A stretch of 64,000 nucleotides of DNA, from positions 620,001-684,000 of the forward strand of contig NC_079244.1 of assembly GCF_028009165.1 (NCBI RefSeq), read 5' to 3'. Both the position numbers and the translations under genes were made by a program. Origin of the DNA: Akanthomyces muscarius (Eukaryota > Ascomycota > Sordariomycetes > Hypocreales > Cordycipitaceae). Under the pieces are notes generated by a model. That model made no database searches and had not been told where the DNA came from. It was given only the letters and a program-made list of their open reading frames with translations. Shown in pieces: positions 10,294 to 21,413 of this stretch (position 1 is the stretch's first letter; each line of letters begins with the position of its first letter).

Positions 10294-12067
10294 ATGCTAC
10301 AAGTTTCCGCTATCTACACTGCCCTCGTCGCCGCGGCTCTTGCCGCTGGCAATCCAGTTCACTCCCGTGCTGTGGACAAGCTCAACGATGGCGCCTTCAA
10401 AGAGGCCCAGCAGCGGGATGACACGGCCACCCGCGCCCACGCCAACGCGCAGATCAAGACGTCCGACGGCCGCTGTCTCTTTGTCGATGCCTTATCGGGC
10501 GACTTCCGCGCCAACTTGACGCCGCTGCAGATCGCTGACTGCGGCGGCAACCAGACCGGGCAAGGCTTTGACGTCATCACAAAGGGCAAGCACAATGATC
10601 AGCAAGGCCAGGCCCTGGTGGTGAGCTCGCTGACGCAGGCGTGTCTGAGCTTCGACCCCAGACGACCGGCGGACTCTCAGGTGCATCTGTTTTCATGCGG
10701 CGGAAGAGCAGATGGCGGTGGTGAGGTGTCCAACTCGCAGCTCTTTGCTTTTGACGGCAAGGAGCAGGGCGCTATCTCGCTTAAGCCGCAGAACAGCCCT
10801 GGCAAGTGCCTGGCGTCGGCCGGTACTAAAGTCGTGATTGGAGACTGCGACGATAAAGATGTCAAGCAAAAGTTTACGTTTGGCGGTGATGCTGGTAAAG
10901 GCAATGGAGGCAACAGCAACAAGGGCGCGAGTGGGAGTAAGCAGCCTGTGCCCAGCTCCAGTGCCGCTCGAGACACAGCCAGCACTGCTACGAAACCTCC
11001 CAAGTCACAGTTGACTTCTGCGTCTCTACCTCTGAAGTCTCTCGTTTCTGGCGATGTCGATAGCAAGTGCAGTCTCAATGTGGTCACCGTCGTCAATACC
11101 GTCACCGTCACCATGCCGCCTCCCAAGGGCATGGGCGGTGCGACCAACGTTCTTTACTCAACCATCTTCCCCACCGAGACGGGATCCCCCGGAAAAAAAG
11201 CTCTGAAGAACAAAAATAGCAGTGGCTGCAGCGACGGTGGCAGCAGCAAAAATGGCGGAAGCAAGAACAAGGGCGATAGCAACAACACTGGGGGTAGCAA
11301 CAAGAATGGTGGAAAAATCGTTGGCGGCTGCAGCGGAGGCAATGCAAGCAACAATACCTCCGCGACCAACATCGGCGCCGCCACAACCACCACGACCACC
11401 CGCGCCGTCAACGGCCAGCACACGGCCAACCCGACCACTGAGGCTCCCGTCTCGCGTGGCGGCATCAAGCTCAACCCGACGGCCGCCGCCTCTGCCAACC
11501 AGTTCGACACGACGGCCCGCCGCGCCCTCGAGAGCGTCAACCTGCGCGCCGCCGACGGCCGCTGCCTGGCCATCAACACAACCGCGGGCGACTTCCGCCA
11601 GAACCTGATCCCCATCGGCTTCGCCGAGTGCAGCGAGGACCCGACGCAAAAGTTTGACGTCGTGACCCAGGGCAAGCACAATGACGCCAAGGACGGCAAG
11701 GCTCTCCTGGTGAGCGTCCTGACGAATGGGTGCCTGAGCTTTGACAACCGCCGCCAGCAGGGGGATACGGTGACGGTGTTTTCCTGCGGTGGCCGCGCAG
11801 ATGGAGGTGAGCTATCCCTCCCATCCCAAGGGTTCAGTTTCTAGTTTTTGTAATCTCATGCTAACCTGAGCAGAGGGTCAAACGGCGACGTCTCAGCTAT
11901 TCCCGTTTGACGGCACCAACAACATTGTTCTGCAGCCCAGCTCCGACGATGAAAAGTTTTGCCTCGTCGCTGGCAAGGATAGGCTGGATTCGACGAGCTG
12001 CGACAAACAAAAGGACCAAATTTTTGAGCTTGTGGAAGTTCTCAAGTCAACGGCCGATAAGCTGTAA
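10294..12067 (+). CDS. Secreted protein with two beta-trefoil (ricin-B-like lectin) domains
   Basis: 568 aa in two exons (10294-11806, 11874-12067); the 67-nt intron has branch CTAAC. A signal peptide (MLQVSAIYTALVAAALAAG) precedes two homologous domains of about 150 residues. Domain 1 (about 45-205) carries TSDGRCLFVDALSGDFRANL, KGKHNDQQGQALVVSSLTQ, CLSFDPRR and VHLFSCGGRADGG. Domain 2 (about 420-568) repeats this: AADGRCLAINTTAGDFRQNL, QGKHNDAKDGKALLVSVLTN, CLSFDNRR, VTVFSCGGRADG. They are joined by about 210 residues rich in Ser, Asn, Gly and Thr, a probable glycosylated linker. Likely an extracellular carbohydrate-binding protein; no catalytic domain is visible. The intron lies only in domain 2. 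Confidence 0.85.
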
Positions 12068-12440
12068 GCCGCCGGTCGCCATGGCGCCTTGGAGGTGCTT
12101 CATTTTCTTTCTCGTATTATAGATTCCACTTAAACCAGTACATGATGAACTGCATATGAGAACTGAATATACACTTTTTGTCTCCTTCCGTGTATAAAAT
12201 AAGTACAAGACCGACGCCTAGTCTTAGACGGACAAACGAGCTGTGAGTCGCCGGCCACAACCGGGCCTTGATGTCGTCTCATTCTTTTCTCATGTTACGA
12301 GCTCTACTTGACCTTGTGCATGATGGAATATTAATTAGAATTAAATTTACAATCCTACTGTCTTTTTTCGCGAATAAAGCATTGTACAAGCTAACCGCCC
12401 GCTTTTAGACTGGCAAATAAGCTTGACAGACCGCCGGACT
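12059..12440. repeat. Diverged ~180-bp tandem repeat, about two and a half copies
   Basis: The junction AAGCTGTAAGCCGCCGG at the 3' end of the preceding gene recurs in altered form at about 12238 and 12419, spacing 179 and 181 bp. Each unit also carries a CATTTTCTTTCTC-like tract, a CATGATG motif, and an AT-rich end before a CTTAGAC/TTTAGAC sequence. The rest of the interval to 12624 shows no gene. Confidence 0.6.
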
Positions 12441-12624
12441 CGGGCGAGTGGGGCCGATCCACCGGTTCACGAACAGCTCAACCTCAACCAGATCTGCGTC
12501 ACTTTGCCGATCGTAAGCTTCTTTCTCAAACTTTTTTCCCCTCCCCGCGATCCTGACCACTCCAGCGTCCAATCACCGTCACACCACAACAGCGCTGGCA
12601 TCGTGCTTGCCTCTTACCCGCACC

Positions 12625-13848
12625 ATGGCTACGCCCGTGGCCGTCGCCGCCTTTGCTGCGGTCGGCGTGCCGCTCGTCACCGCGGCCCTCATCCTCGTGC
12701 CCCGTCTCGGGCTCTTCCGCGCCACGGGGCAGCCGCACGCCGTCCTGCCCAAGCCCGTCTCCCGCCTCGACGGCCGCGACGTCCTCACCATCATCCTACT
12801 CATCCTCGCCAAGCTGCTCCAGCGCGTCTTTGGCCTCGCCCCGCCGCTCGTGCCCTCGGCCGACCGCCGCGGCTTCGACCTCCCCGCGCTGTCCGTCACC
12901 AGCACCCTCGCCATTGACGAGGACGACCTGCTGCGCTTCGACGCCGCGACATCCCCGGGCTCGAAAAAGGCATCCTCCGCCAAGGCGCAGTCCAACTCTG
13001 CGGCCGAGAACAACCGCTCCCTCCTCATCGCCGGCCTCGTCAACCCCCTCATGTCCATCCTCCTCGCCAACCGCAACCTCCCCATCCACCCGTTCGGCGC
13101 CGTCAACACCCGCAACACCTTTACCTTTCTCGACCCCGAGGCCTGCCGCTACCCGACCCAGGTGCTCGACCCTACGCGCGGCATCACCGTCTCCGCCTCC
13201 CTCGGCGGGCCCAGCAACCCCGGCCGCCGGGTCAAGCGCGGCATCGAGTTTGAGATATACTTTGAGGTCGCGGCCCTGCGCCGCGGCGACACCTCCCCGA
13301 CCGTCATCTTCAAGCAGGTCGGCGCCGTCCTGGCCCACCTGCCGCGCGACACGAAGCCTCTCTACAGGGACCTGAGCTCGACATTGGCCGTGGACGGGGC
13401 TGGTGAGGAAGAAGATGAGAAGGAGCCGGCGTGGATGTCGGCGGATGGCGAGATTGTGGAACTCGGCATGCGGGCGCCCAAGAAGTGGGCGGCGCTGTGC
13501 CGCGACTACAACCCCATCCACATGTCGAGCATCCTCGCCCGTGCCTTTGGCTTCCCGGGCAAGATTGCGCACGGCAACCACGCGCTCGCCCGTGCCGTGG
13601 AGCTGATTGCGCGGGACCCCGCGCGCGTCATGACGCCGGGCTTGAGCACCGCGGACAAGGCCTCGCTGCTCCTGTCGCGGTCCGATGACGGCAAGGAGAC
13701 GCCGAGCGCGCTCGAGGTGCACTTCAAGCGGCCCATGGTTTTGCCGTCGCGGCTGGGGCTCGAAGTGGCTGATGTCAAGAGCGGCTTTGCCCTGCGTGTG
13801 GTCAAGAATGAAAAGGAGCACCTGACGGCCATGTGGACAAAGCTGTGA
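12625..13848 (+). CDS. MaoC-like (hotdog-fold) dehydratase-type protein
   Basis: 407 aa, no intron; start ATGGCTACG at 12625 in a CACC context. The first 60 residues include a hydrophobic segment (VAVAAFAAVGVPLVTAALIL), so membrane anchoring is possible. The C-terminal third has the hydratase-2/MaoC motif: ALCRDYNPIHMSSILARAFG then FPGKIAHGNHALARAVELIA, where the Asp and His of DYNPIH are the expected catalytic pair. Fungal homologues are mostly uncharacterised acyl-dehydratase-like proteins. The gene is extremely GC-rich, which explains its long antisense frames. Confidence 0.8.
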   Translation: MATPVAVAAFAAVGVPLVTAALILVPRLGLFRATGQPHAVLPKPVSRLDGRDVLTIILLILAKLLQRVFGLAPPLVPSADRRGFDLPALSVTSTLAIDEDDLLRFDAATSPGSKKASSAKAQSNSAAENNRSLLIAGLVNPLMSILLANRNLPIHPFGAVNTRNTFTFLDPEACRYPTQVLDPTRGITVSASLGGPSNPGRRVKRGIEFEIYFEVAALRRGDTSPTVIFKQVGAVLAHLPRDTKPLYRDLSSTLAVDGAGEEEDEKEPAWMSADGEIVELGMRAPKKWAALCRDYNPIHMSSILARAFGFPGKIAHGNHALARAVELIARDPARVMTPGLSTADKASLLLSRSDDGKETPSALEVHFKRPMVLPSRLGLEVADVKSGFALRVVKNEKEHLTAMWTKL

Positions 13849-14299
13849 GGCGTTTATCAGGTGAGGGCGTGGGAAAAGGGAACGGTTAAACTTTGTAAAA
13901 GTTATGCACAGATATTACAAAAAAGGGACGAAGGAAATTTAAACCTTACGTCGTGGCGTATGGCAATGGGGGACGGCTATTGTGTATGCATCATTTTGCT
14001 CTGCGAATATTTGCGAGCTTGTAACTATATTTCACATAGACAGGGAAATTCTATACTATTAATTAGTCTTTTCTCTGTCGGAGGTTCCTGTGACGGAGGC
14101 CGCTTCATGCCTGCCTGCCCGAGAAAAGTTAGACAAGCCACCGTATCGTACATCTTTATAAGGCGGAACTGCTCTTCAAATATGCAAATTCGAGTATTAT
14201 CTTCCACGCGAAACTTCTCTTAACCATTGCAAAAATTTTCAGTACCATCGTGTAGAAGTGAAAATGACTCACGGCTTCAATGTACGTTGACTCTCGACC
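13849..14299. other. Intergenic, no gene seen
   Basis: About 450 bases between a stop and a start on the same strand; nothing recognised. Confidence 0.5.
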
Positions 14300-15535
14300 A
14301 TGCCAGCGACGGTGACTAACCTGACGGAGCAGTATTTTTCAGATAGAAGTGAATCTGTTGCTACCTTTACATTGCCGCGGAAGCGCCTTTGCCTGGACAT
14401 CTACGGCCCTCTCAGCTCGTGTCTCTTTGATAGTAGCTTGGAGAGATTGGCCGACTACCTGATTGTGCCCGTGCCTACCACCACGATCCTGCGCAACATT
14501 GACCGCCGGTTTCCGAAGTGCCAGTCGAAGAGTCCCGCAGACAGGAATCCGTGTCAGTCAAGCTTGGAAAAAAGACAGCAGAACTCGCGGGTTAATGAGA
14601 CGGGGAGCGCACCAAGAGGACCAGATAGGACCGAGAAGTTGCCTGCTGAGATTATATTCATCATTTTCGACAATCTGGAGCTGGTGGAAGATGCGCTCAT
14701 ATTTGGGCTCACTTGCCGCCGCATATGGCAATTTGCGCGCCGAAGGGTGTGCGAGTGGCAGCGGAAACGGATTGGGCCGTGGGCTGGAGAACACCTCGTC
14801 GCCGTGAGCGACCATTGTGATGATGATGACTACCCGCCCGGGCTTTTTTCTGCCGAAGAGATCAATCAGCTTATGGAACGATGGGCGGAGGAGGTTTCTT
14901 GGCGGTACGATTGGGAGTCCACCTTTTGGCGATTCAATATCTCCAGCTTCGCCCTGGAGAGGGTGGTGCAACACATCACGATGCCCGAGCGGACCCCGCT
15001 CTCTAGGCTGCGATCCAATCTTGACCGCCAGGGTCGACTGCCCGCGGCTCTCGAGGATGCCATCTGGCATGAAATCCGCGTTGACAAGTCCGTGTACGCA
15101 CCGGCCGACGAGGTCTGGATGCTGCGCAATCTGACCACGAGGGAGCTTGTGCGCGCCGAGGCGGTGGCCATCAAACAAGATCTCATCCACGGGCCGTACA
15201 TTGAAAAGCGAGGTTTTCACCATCTGTTGCTGATCCGTACCGCCTGGGGAAACCCAGAATTAAGAGAGATAACGAGGTACAGGAACCATCCGCCCGTACC
15301 CTGTCGCGGCCCTTGGGCTGGCCATAGGTTTGAGATTTGCACCGCAAAGCACCACGAAGCAGACGTCAGTGCAACGGGAGCAGAGTGGTCAGATGTGAGC
15401 GGGGACGCGAAAGCCGAGTTGGACAATCTGTGGGAGGCAGCGTACGGTCCAGACTGGCGCGATGTTGAATGGGATCATAAGCGACACCGGCCACCGAGCC
15501 CACAGTGGCTGTTAGGAGCTCCAGATAGAGGTTGA
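14300..15535 (+). CDS. F-box-like protein
   Basis: 411 aa, single exon. After a variable N-terminus of about 110 residues comes an F-box-like segment, EKLPAEIIFIIFDNLELVED followed by ALIFGLTCRRIWQFARRRV. Downstream are conserved-looking blocks: GEHLVAVSDHCDDDDYPPGL, RELVRAEAVAIKQDLIHG and HLLLIRTAWG. The decayed copy at 16126-17011 preserves the same blocks, which supports both the frame and the reality of the gene. The role is unknown; F-box proteins often recruit substrates to SCF ubiquitin ligases. Confidence 0.75.
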   Translation: MPATVTNLTEQYFSDRSESVATFTLPRKRLCLDIYGPLSSCLFDSSLERLADYLIVPVPTTTILRNIDRRFPKCQSKSPADRNPCQSSLEKRQQNSRVNETGSAPRGPDRTEKLPAEIIFIIFDNLELVEDALIFGLTCRRIWQFARRRVCEWQRKRIGPWAGEHLVAVSDHCDDDDYPPGLFSAEEINQLMERWAEEVSWRYDWESTFWRFNISSFALERVVQHITMPERTPLSRLRSNLDRQGRLPAALEDAIWHEIRVDKSVYAPADEVWMLRNLTTRELVRAEAVAIKQDLIHGPYIEKRGFHHLLLIRTAWGNPELREITRYRNHPPVPCRGPWAGHRFEICTAKHHEADVSATGAEWSDVSGDAKAELDNLWEAAYGPDWRDVEWDHKRHRPPSPQWLLGAPDRG

Positions 15536-16125
15536 TGTGGCTTGGTGTTGTTCAGACTAGACTTGTGAAGAAAAGGTGTGAGCGCCACGAAAGCTTAATA
15601 ATATAATTTTATGTAGTTGATCACAGGAAGAGAAAGCAGACCGCCCTAGACGGCAAAAACTTTAAACTTTCATGCAGCTCTATCCCTTGACCATCATGTA
15701 CTGAAAGATATTGACCGGTTGGTCAAAATGGCTCTTGTAAATCATGCCGCTTGGCGCCGTCATTAGTTTACCATCTTATAAGGCGTAGAACTCTGCAGAA
15801 GAACCTCGGGGGGACCAATACAGCTTTGCCATCCCTCGAGACTGTCGCACTATGCAATGTCATGGGCCAATAGACTCGTTGCTATTCAACTAAAAGCTGG
15901 AAGGAATCATCGATCTGTTTGTGATTCCGGTCTCGTTCGCCGAGTGAGCACTCCGAAAAGCTGCGTTGCGTCAAAAGTGCCAACTAGAACGGAATACTGT
16001 GGAAAATGCTACTCAATCCGGGAGCAAGAGAAAAGAACACCCAAAAGACAATGTGCTACCAAGGGCCATTGTCCTCGCTCGGCCCGGAGCATTCAGCCAC
16101 CACAACATCGAACACACAGAGAGAG
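15536..16125. other. Intergenic, no gene seen
   Basis: About 590 bases between the F-box gene and its decayed paralogue; AT-rich near 15590-15620. Confidence 0.45.
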
Positions 16126-17011
16126 ATGGAACACAGCTCGCACGGGCCTCATAAGTTTGTTGTAAGAATCTATTTATCGGATCTGCCTTCGGAACTCCTC
16201 TGCGTGATCGTTGCACAGTTGGGTTGGTTGAACCACATTTCGTTTGGGCTGATGTGTCAGCTTCTTGCAGATAATAAGTCATGAACTCGGCGACAGTATA
16301 TTTGGCGAACTTGGCCAGTGGCTTGACAAGGAATTCGTATTTGTCGGAGGCCACTGTGAAGCGGGTGACTACCCGCCAGAGTTGGGTACTGAAGTGGAAC
16401 TTGCAGAAATTGGAAACGTACAAGTCGACCGTGTCAGGACACATGGCGAGGATGGGAGCGAATACTATGCGACAACTCTCCAAACCTTCCTCTCCGCGTA
16501 TGTGTCTGACACGGAGCCCGAGCTCGGGTTGGGAATGTTTAAAGACCGGGTCAGGCAGGCTTTGGAACAGAGACGAGGGGGTCGGGACGCGGATACTGCC
16601 CCATTGTCGCACATGCCAGAGTTTGCCAAGGACATACACATGCCTTGCGACTTGAAATGTAGACTCGTCAACATCTTGAAGTGCGAGTATGTCCGGGCGG
16701 AAGCCATCGCTGTCAAGCCCGAGTACGTTCACCGCCGCACATAGATCACATTGGGTTCGCCGAGGTCCTGACGGTGCGGACCTGCTGGGTCGGAGTCCAC
16801 GCCTTTGAGCATGGAGAGCTACCCGTACCGCCCAAGGGAACATGGGCCGGCGACTTATTCATGATCGTGACAGAAGGGGTTCTGAAGAAGATTATAGAAT
16901 GCTGCGGGACGTGAACTACGAGGTTGCCGCAGAGATGTATGCCATCTGGGAAGCAAAGTTTGGTGCGGACTGGCGGGAAGTCATCGGCGCACCAGGGTTC
17001 GCGCCACCTTG
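16126..17011 (+). pseudogene. Decayed paralogue of the adjacent F-box-like gene
   Basis: Homology to the upstream gene continues in order but jumps between frames. Frame one gives SDLPSELLCVIVAQLGWLNH and ISFGLMCQ up to about 16270. Another frame, from 16265, gives EFVFVGGHCEAGDYPPEL and EYVRAEAIAVKPEYVH up to 16744. A third, from about 16740, gives VLTVRTCWVG and LPVPPKGTWAGDLFMIV up to 16914. The last block, IWEAKFGADWREV, lies near 16940-16985 after a stop. At least three frame breaks cannot be explained by GT-AG introns of normal length. It is therefore a tandem duplicate that has lost function, unless a fragment is expressed. The 313 bases after it (17012-17324) show nothing. Confidence 0.75.
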
Positions 17012-17324
17012 AGAAGATGGCGTTTTTGTGACGCTGCCTCGGCACATGGTCATGAAATATGAAATGATCAGCAGCAGAAGCGCGGGCTACGAGGATTAAA
17101 ATCAGGCGAGTGTGTTTATTGAACGCCAAGACGTCAGCATGATGGCAAGAGCGGATTTAGAGAAAATAGCGGAATACTAAAACGGGCCGAGTTTAGCTGC
17201 GTGTAATATCCATGTGTTACAAGGAAAATACGTTTGTACTCATTAAGCTTGAACGGGACGTGAATTTAATCTTTGACACCAAGATCTTCTCCAACGACGC
17301 CATCTGCTTCCATACCCATCCCTG

Positions 17325-18507
17325 CTATGATTCGACACCTGCGGCCGCCTGCAACGTCTGATTATGTCCATCACGAAAGTCACCGTAGAGCGCCGGCATC
17401 AAGTACTGCATCACCGAATCGACGAGCTCATCCGCCTGCCGCCCCTTGCCCTCCTTCCAGAGGTGGCGGACCAGCGCGCCGCGGCAGCCGTGCTGGTCCG
17501 CCGTCCACGGCGAGCCGTTGGCCTCGCCACACGGCACGGCGCGCACGTCGCCCGGGCGCGTAAACTCGTACTCCTTGACGAAGCTCATGAGCGCGGCCTG
17601 CTCGTGCGGCCAATCGTACGCGAAGCGCATGCACCCCTCGTGCTCGGCGCCCTCGGGGCAGCGCAGCCAGGCGTCGATGAGGTCGTGCGTGCGCGAGCTG
17701 TTCTGCGCAATGATGAAGCCCGTGTTCATGTACAGATTCCCGTGGGAGTCGGTGTTGAAGGGCCGTTCGGGGTCGTAGGCCAGCATGAGGCTGGTCTCGT
17801 CGTCGTGCTGCCAGTGGTTCAGGAGCCACTCGAGCGGCAGCGTCGGATAGCGGAAGAGGGCGTCTTGGTCGAGGAAAACGACAAACTCGTGCGTCCTGAG
17901 GGCTTTTTTTATCTCAGGGACTTTAGACCAGGTTTTGGACCAGTCAGAGATTTGCACTCCTTGAACGAATTGGTAGTCGTAACCATGGATTCGCGCTGCA
18001 CATCGTACTTCGTTAGTAGCCGCAACAAAGGAACGATAAGTCGGGATGTTGGAGCGAGAAAGGGTAGTTATGCCTACAGTATAGATAGTGACTGAGCATC
18101 CCAGAAGAAACTGGGTCTGGCTTCGGCCACTTCATGCCGTCGGTGCTGAGTAGCTCTCCCTCTTTGTTCATCGGTCGGGTGTCGGCATCGAGGATCAGGA
18201 CTCGCTTTCCCAGGCTCTGCTTGTAGAACGGCTCGCCGGGAACCCGAAAAACTTTACCAATCTCATCGGTAAAGTTCTCGGCTATGATGGGATGTAATCG
18301 AGGTTTGTACAGGGCGTCGATAATCCTGCCAAATGTAGAGTTGTCTGCCTCCTGACTGGCCGGGACGGCCAATTGAGCCACGCCCCTCACAGCAGCCCTG
18401 GGATCAAAGAACCTTGATAAAAGGAGGAGTGAAGCTACTAAGAAAGTAGCTAGCGATATCCAACTCAACCTCTTTGTTAACTGCGGGCCAACTATTGAGT
18501 TCTTCAT
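17325..18507 (-). CDS. GT34-type glycosyltransferase (galactosyl/mannosyltransferase family)
   Basis: 366 aa in two exons (18507-18078 and 17995-17325). The 82-nt intron has donor GTAGGC, a perfect branch region TACTAAC and acceptor GCAG; it restores HYLYSRIHGYDYQ across the junction. Type II membrane topology: a short cytosolic tail, then a signal anchor (SLATFLVASLLLL, about residues 17-31). Catalytic features: GKRVLILDADTRP, KTWSKVPEIKKAL and the nucleotide-sugar/metal motif FVVFLDQDALF (DxD type). Later NTGFIIAQNS and WPHEQAALM fit the GMA12/MNN10 family. Expected to act in the Golgi on N- or O-glycans; acceptor and donor are not determined by the sequence. Confidence 0.85.
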
Positions 18508-21413
18508 GGTAATGATTATGTATAAGTGAAGGCATCGCGGGAGTAAAACGACAAAACCGGGGCAGGACGCCTTTAAGAGTTCAAAGAAGTGAACGGTTCA
18601 ACTAATAATAGACCAAGGGTACCCTCTAAACAACGAATGGAATCATACGATTCATGTATGACTGGTGACGGTGATAGACGAAGCCGGCAAGACCGGCAGG
18701 TCAAGATCAATTCCTTTGATTGGTAGCACTAGGCGTTTAGTAAGGGTCTGATTTTGAGTTTACAAGTCCCATGTTTACCACCCGCAGGGGCTTAGCGGCC
18801 ATTCGCGGGGCCGACTCGGTGCCTGTTGCAGCCAATTTTGCATGGCAGGCATACCGGGCCGGGGTACGGTTGCTCTTCAGCTCGGCAACTAACCGCCTTT
18901 ACCAGCGTCTGCAAACGGCATTCCGGACTGAGAAGCAGGCTGTCCATGGCCCGCCCTCTCGCAAAGGGGCACGAAGAACAAGCCATGACACAGTCTAGAA
19001 CAAGTTGATAATGTAGTGGCGTCTTGAGTTCCTTTTTTATGCTAGCCATCCCTTGTTGCCATTTCCTCGTGCTTCATGGTGGCGATTGTATTGGCTAAGA
19101 AGTCTAGCTCTTAGGAATTTGACGCGAGACAATGAGAAGTAAGGCTCGTCGCAGCTTCGCGAGCATCTCCTCGCCGGAAGCAAAACGATAAGAGACTTGA
19201 ATTGGATGATTTGCGATGAAAAGTTGCACAGAGGCGACGCAAAAAGGACACACATATCTTCCCTTCAATTGACGAGCGGGCCAATTAAGTCAAGCCGATT
19301 TGCTCGCGCAGGTTGCTAGAGGACGCAGCGTCGTATTTTACGATTTATCAGACCACCACAAAGCAATGAGGCGCAAGGCTATAAACAACGACTGTATCTG
19401 ATTGGCACCGTGCCAGAAGTGGTGCGTTCAGCTGCCTCCGGTGGCTTCTGAAGTCTCTTTGCACATTGCGCTGCCAGCAGCCGGATCCGGCTAATGCCCT
19501 CACAAGCCAGAATGGAGGCGTTCAAACTTGGGCAAATGCGCCTTGCTTGGGTTGCAGCTTCGCCGTCACAGTTCTGGAGTGAGACTTTGGAAAAATCATC
19601 AAGTCCTAACAATGTAAGCCGTGCACCGACACTAACGTTACCAACCCTCCCAAGATGCCATAATAATTGCGCATGCTAGAAAAGCGCGTTTGAGCACAAC
19701 ACTAACGGCGCAGTTGTCATTCCAGTGCCATTGCTCAGCGCCGTGCAATTTTTCTCTTTTCCTCTGCTGCCATGTACAGGCCAAACTGACGAATTCAGGG
19801 TGCGCAATCTGGACTTGACCTACGCAAAAGACATTACTTCGTAGCCCGGCCAAATAGTACTAGAGTCTTGAAGGGTCATCGCTTTTCTCTCGGCGCAAAG
19901 AGGCTAGGCCAATAATGACTTCGACTGTATCATCGCAAAACAATCAGTAATAAAAGCCATCAATATAAAATGAGGAATTTGATGCATGTTTCTTTTTTCC
20001 ATTGCAACTGAGGTCGGCTGGCAAGCTGGCAAGACACCGTCTGTAGTATTGAGAAGGGTGAATACATCATCACCAGGATTACGAGCCGCGACAGCGAGTA
20101 GATAGCGATACACTTAGAACAGAGCTGTAAAAGAAATCCGGAATACACTGGCATTAATTCGAATTGACGCTGAGGAGATTCACGAAAACGCACCTCACTA
20201 GTTCACGACGGCTGTCGACGACGCGATCAACTGAGGCCGGCTTGGCTTGGATGACGCCACAGCGTCACCACCTTTCACAATCCCCTCTGTCGCCAAAATA
20301 CCTGCACCCAAAGGAAAGAGAATCATATATATCGTTCATAGATGTAAAGCCCTTTCCACGAAGAATATGGCGCTCAAATATATATAGTTTTCTTTTAAAG
20401 TTTCCGATGACAACTAATACCAGCATACGCCCGAAAAAAAAAGCACACCTTTTGCGAAGCACGCGTACAAACAGCTTCGAAAACTTAATTTGGCGCGCTT
20501 GATAACAACGCGACTGTATACGTCCTTTTCTCCACGATGCAGGTCGAGACTAGCACGCTGGGCTCCTGCTTGCCTCTCTCCTCAGGAGCTGCAAGTCATC
20601 GTTGGGTTAGCTGGCTGGCCGGTCTCTCCGCCCTTCCAACCCTTGCTCTTCTCCGATGAAGTCTTGGAATTATTGCTTCCAATATCATTTCTCATTCAAT
20701 GGGTATCCTTGTCGCAAGGGAGGCTTCCCGATCAATCCCCTCAGATCCAGGGTCTGTAGCGCCCTTTGCTTGGGTAGTCCTTGTCCTATTTGCATCAAAA
20801 CATGGAGAAGCATCATCCATTTGTTTCCTGCCAAGCTCGTGTTTTCTATTGGATGAGTTGCCTTTTCCCATGTGAGCCCCCGGTTTTATTAGCCCATGGC
20901 GCTTTTTTAAGTCAGGGGCCGGCTGCACTAGAGCGCCCGATCATCGCCTCGACCCCTGAACGCGAACCAGTGGTTTTTAGGCTGTCGGAATTCCTCTACA
21001 TTCCAATGCGTCTTTTCGCATGTCCCAAGCATGGGAAACCGTTGTAAAAACCGACCTGCTGACGCGTGATTGGATTCCATTCGAGACAGGGAAAATTGTT
21101 GTCGTACTGGTCAGTCAATCAGAAGTCCGTGGGATCAGAGCGTCGCCACTGGAACAAGGATCAAAGCAGGGGTAAATAATACGACTTTGCGGTCTTAGCG
21201 TTTCGCTAATCCTCCAGTCGCCGCCCTAGCAGGGACTTTTGCAGCCCCAGAACTGCACTTTTCGAGCCAGCTTTGCATGTAGTTGTTTTCTTGCTTCAAC
21301 ACGCTTCTTCGCTGCTACCTCGGTGGACGTATCCTCGCCGCTCAACTTCTCCCCGGCGCAAGCCGATACGCTCGTTACAACACTCCACAAGGTGTCCCCG
21401 ACCGGCAATCGAC
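18508..21413. other. 2.9-kb gene-poor interval
   Basis: I found no frame with a recognisable domain or convincing splice structure on either strand. There are AT-rich patches (about 19950-20100, 20320-20420) and a few TATATATA runs. The CT-rich stretch just before 21414 may be promoter or leader of the next gene. Confidence 0.5.

Noticed and set aside
17996..18110. Apparent frameshift in the glycosyltransferase
   Set aside because: An 82-nt intron with a perfect TACTAAC branch site restores the conserved sequence, so no break is needed.
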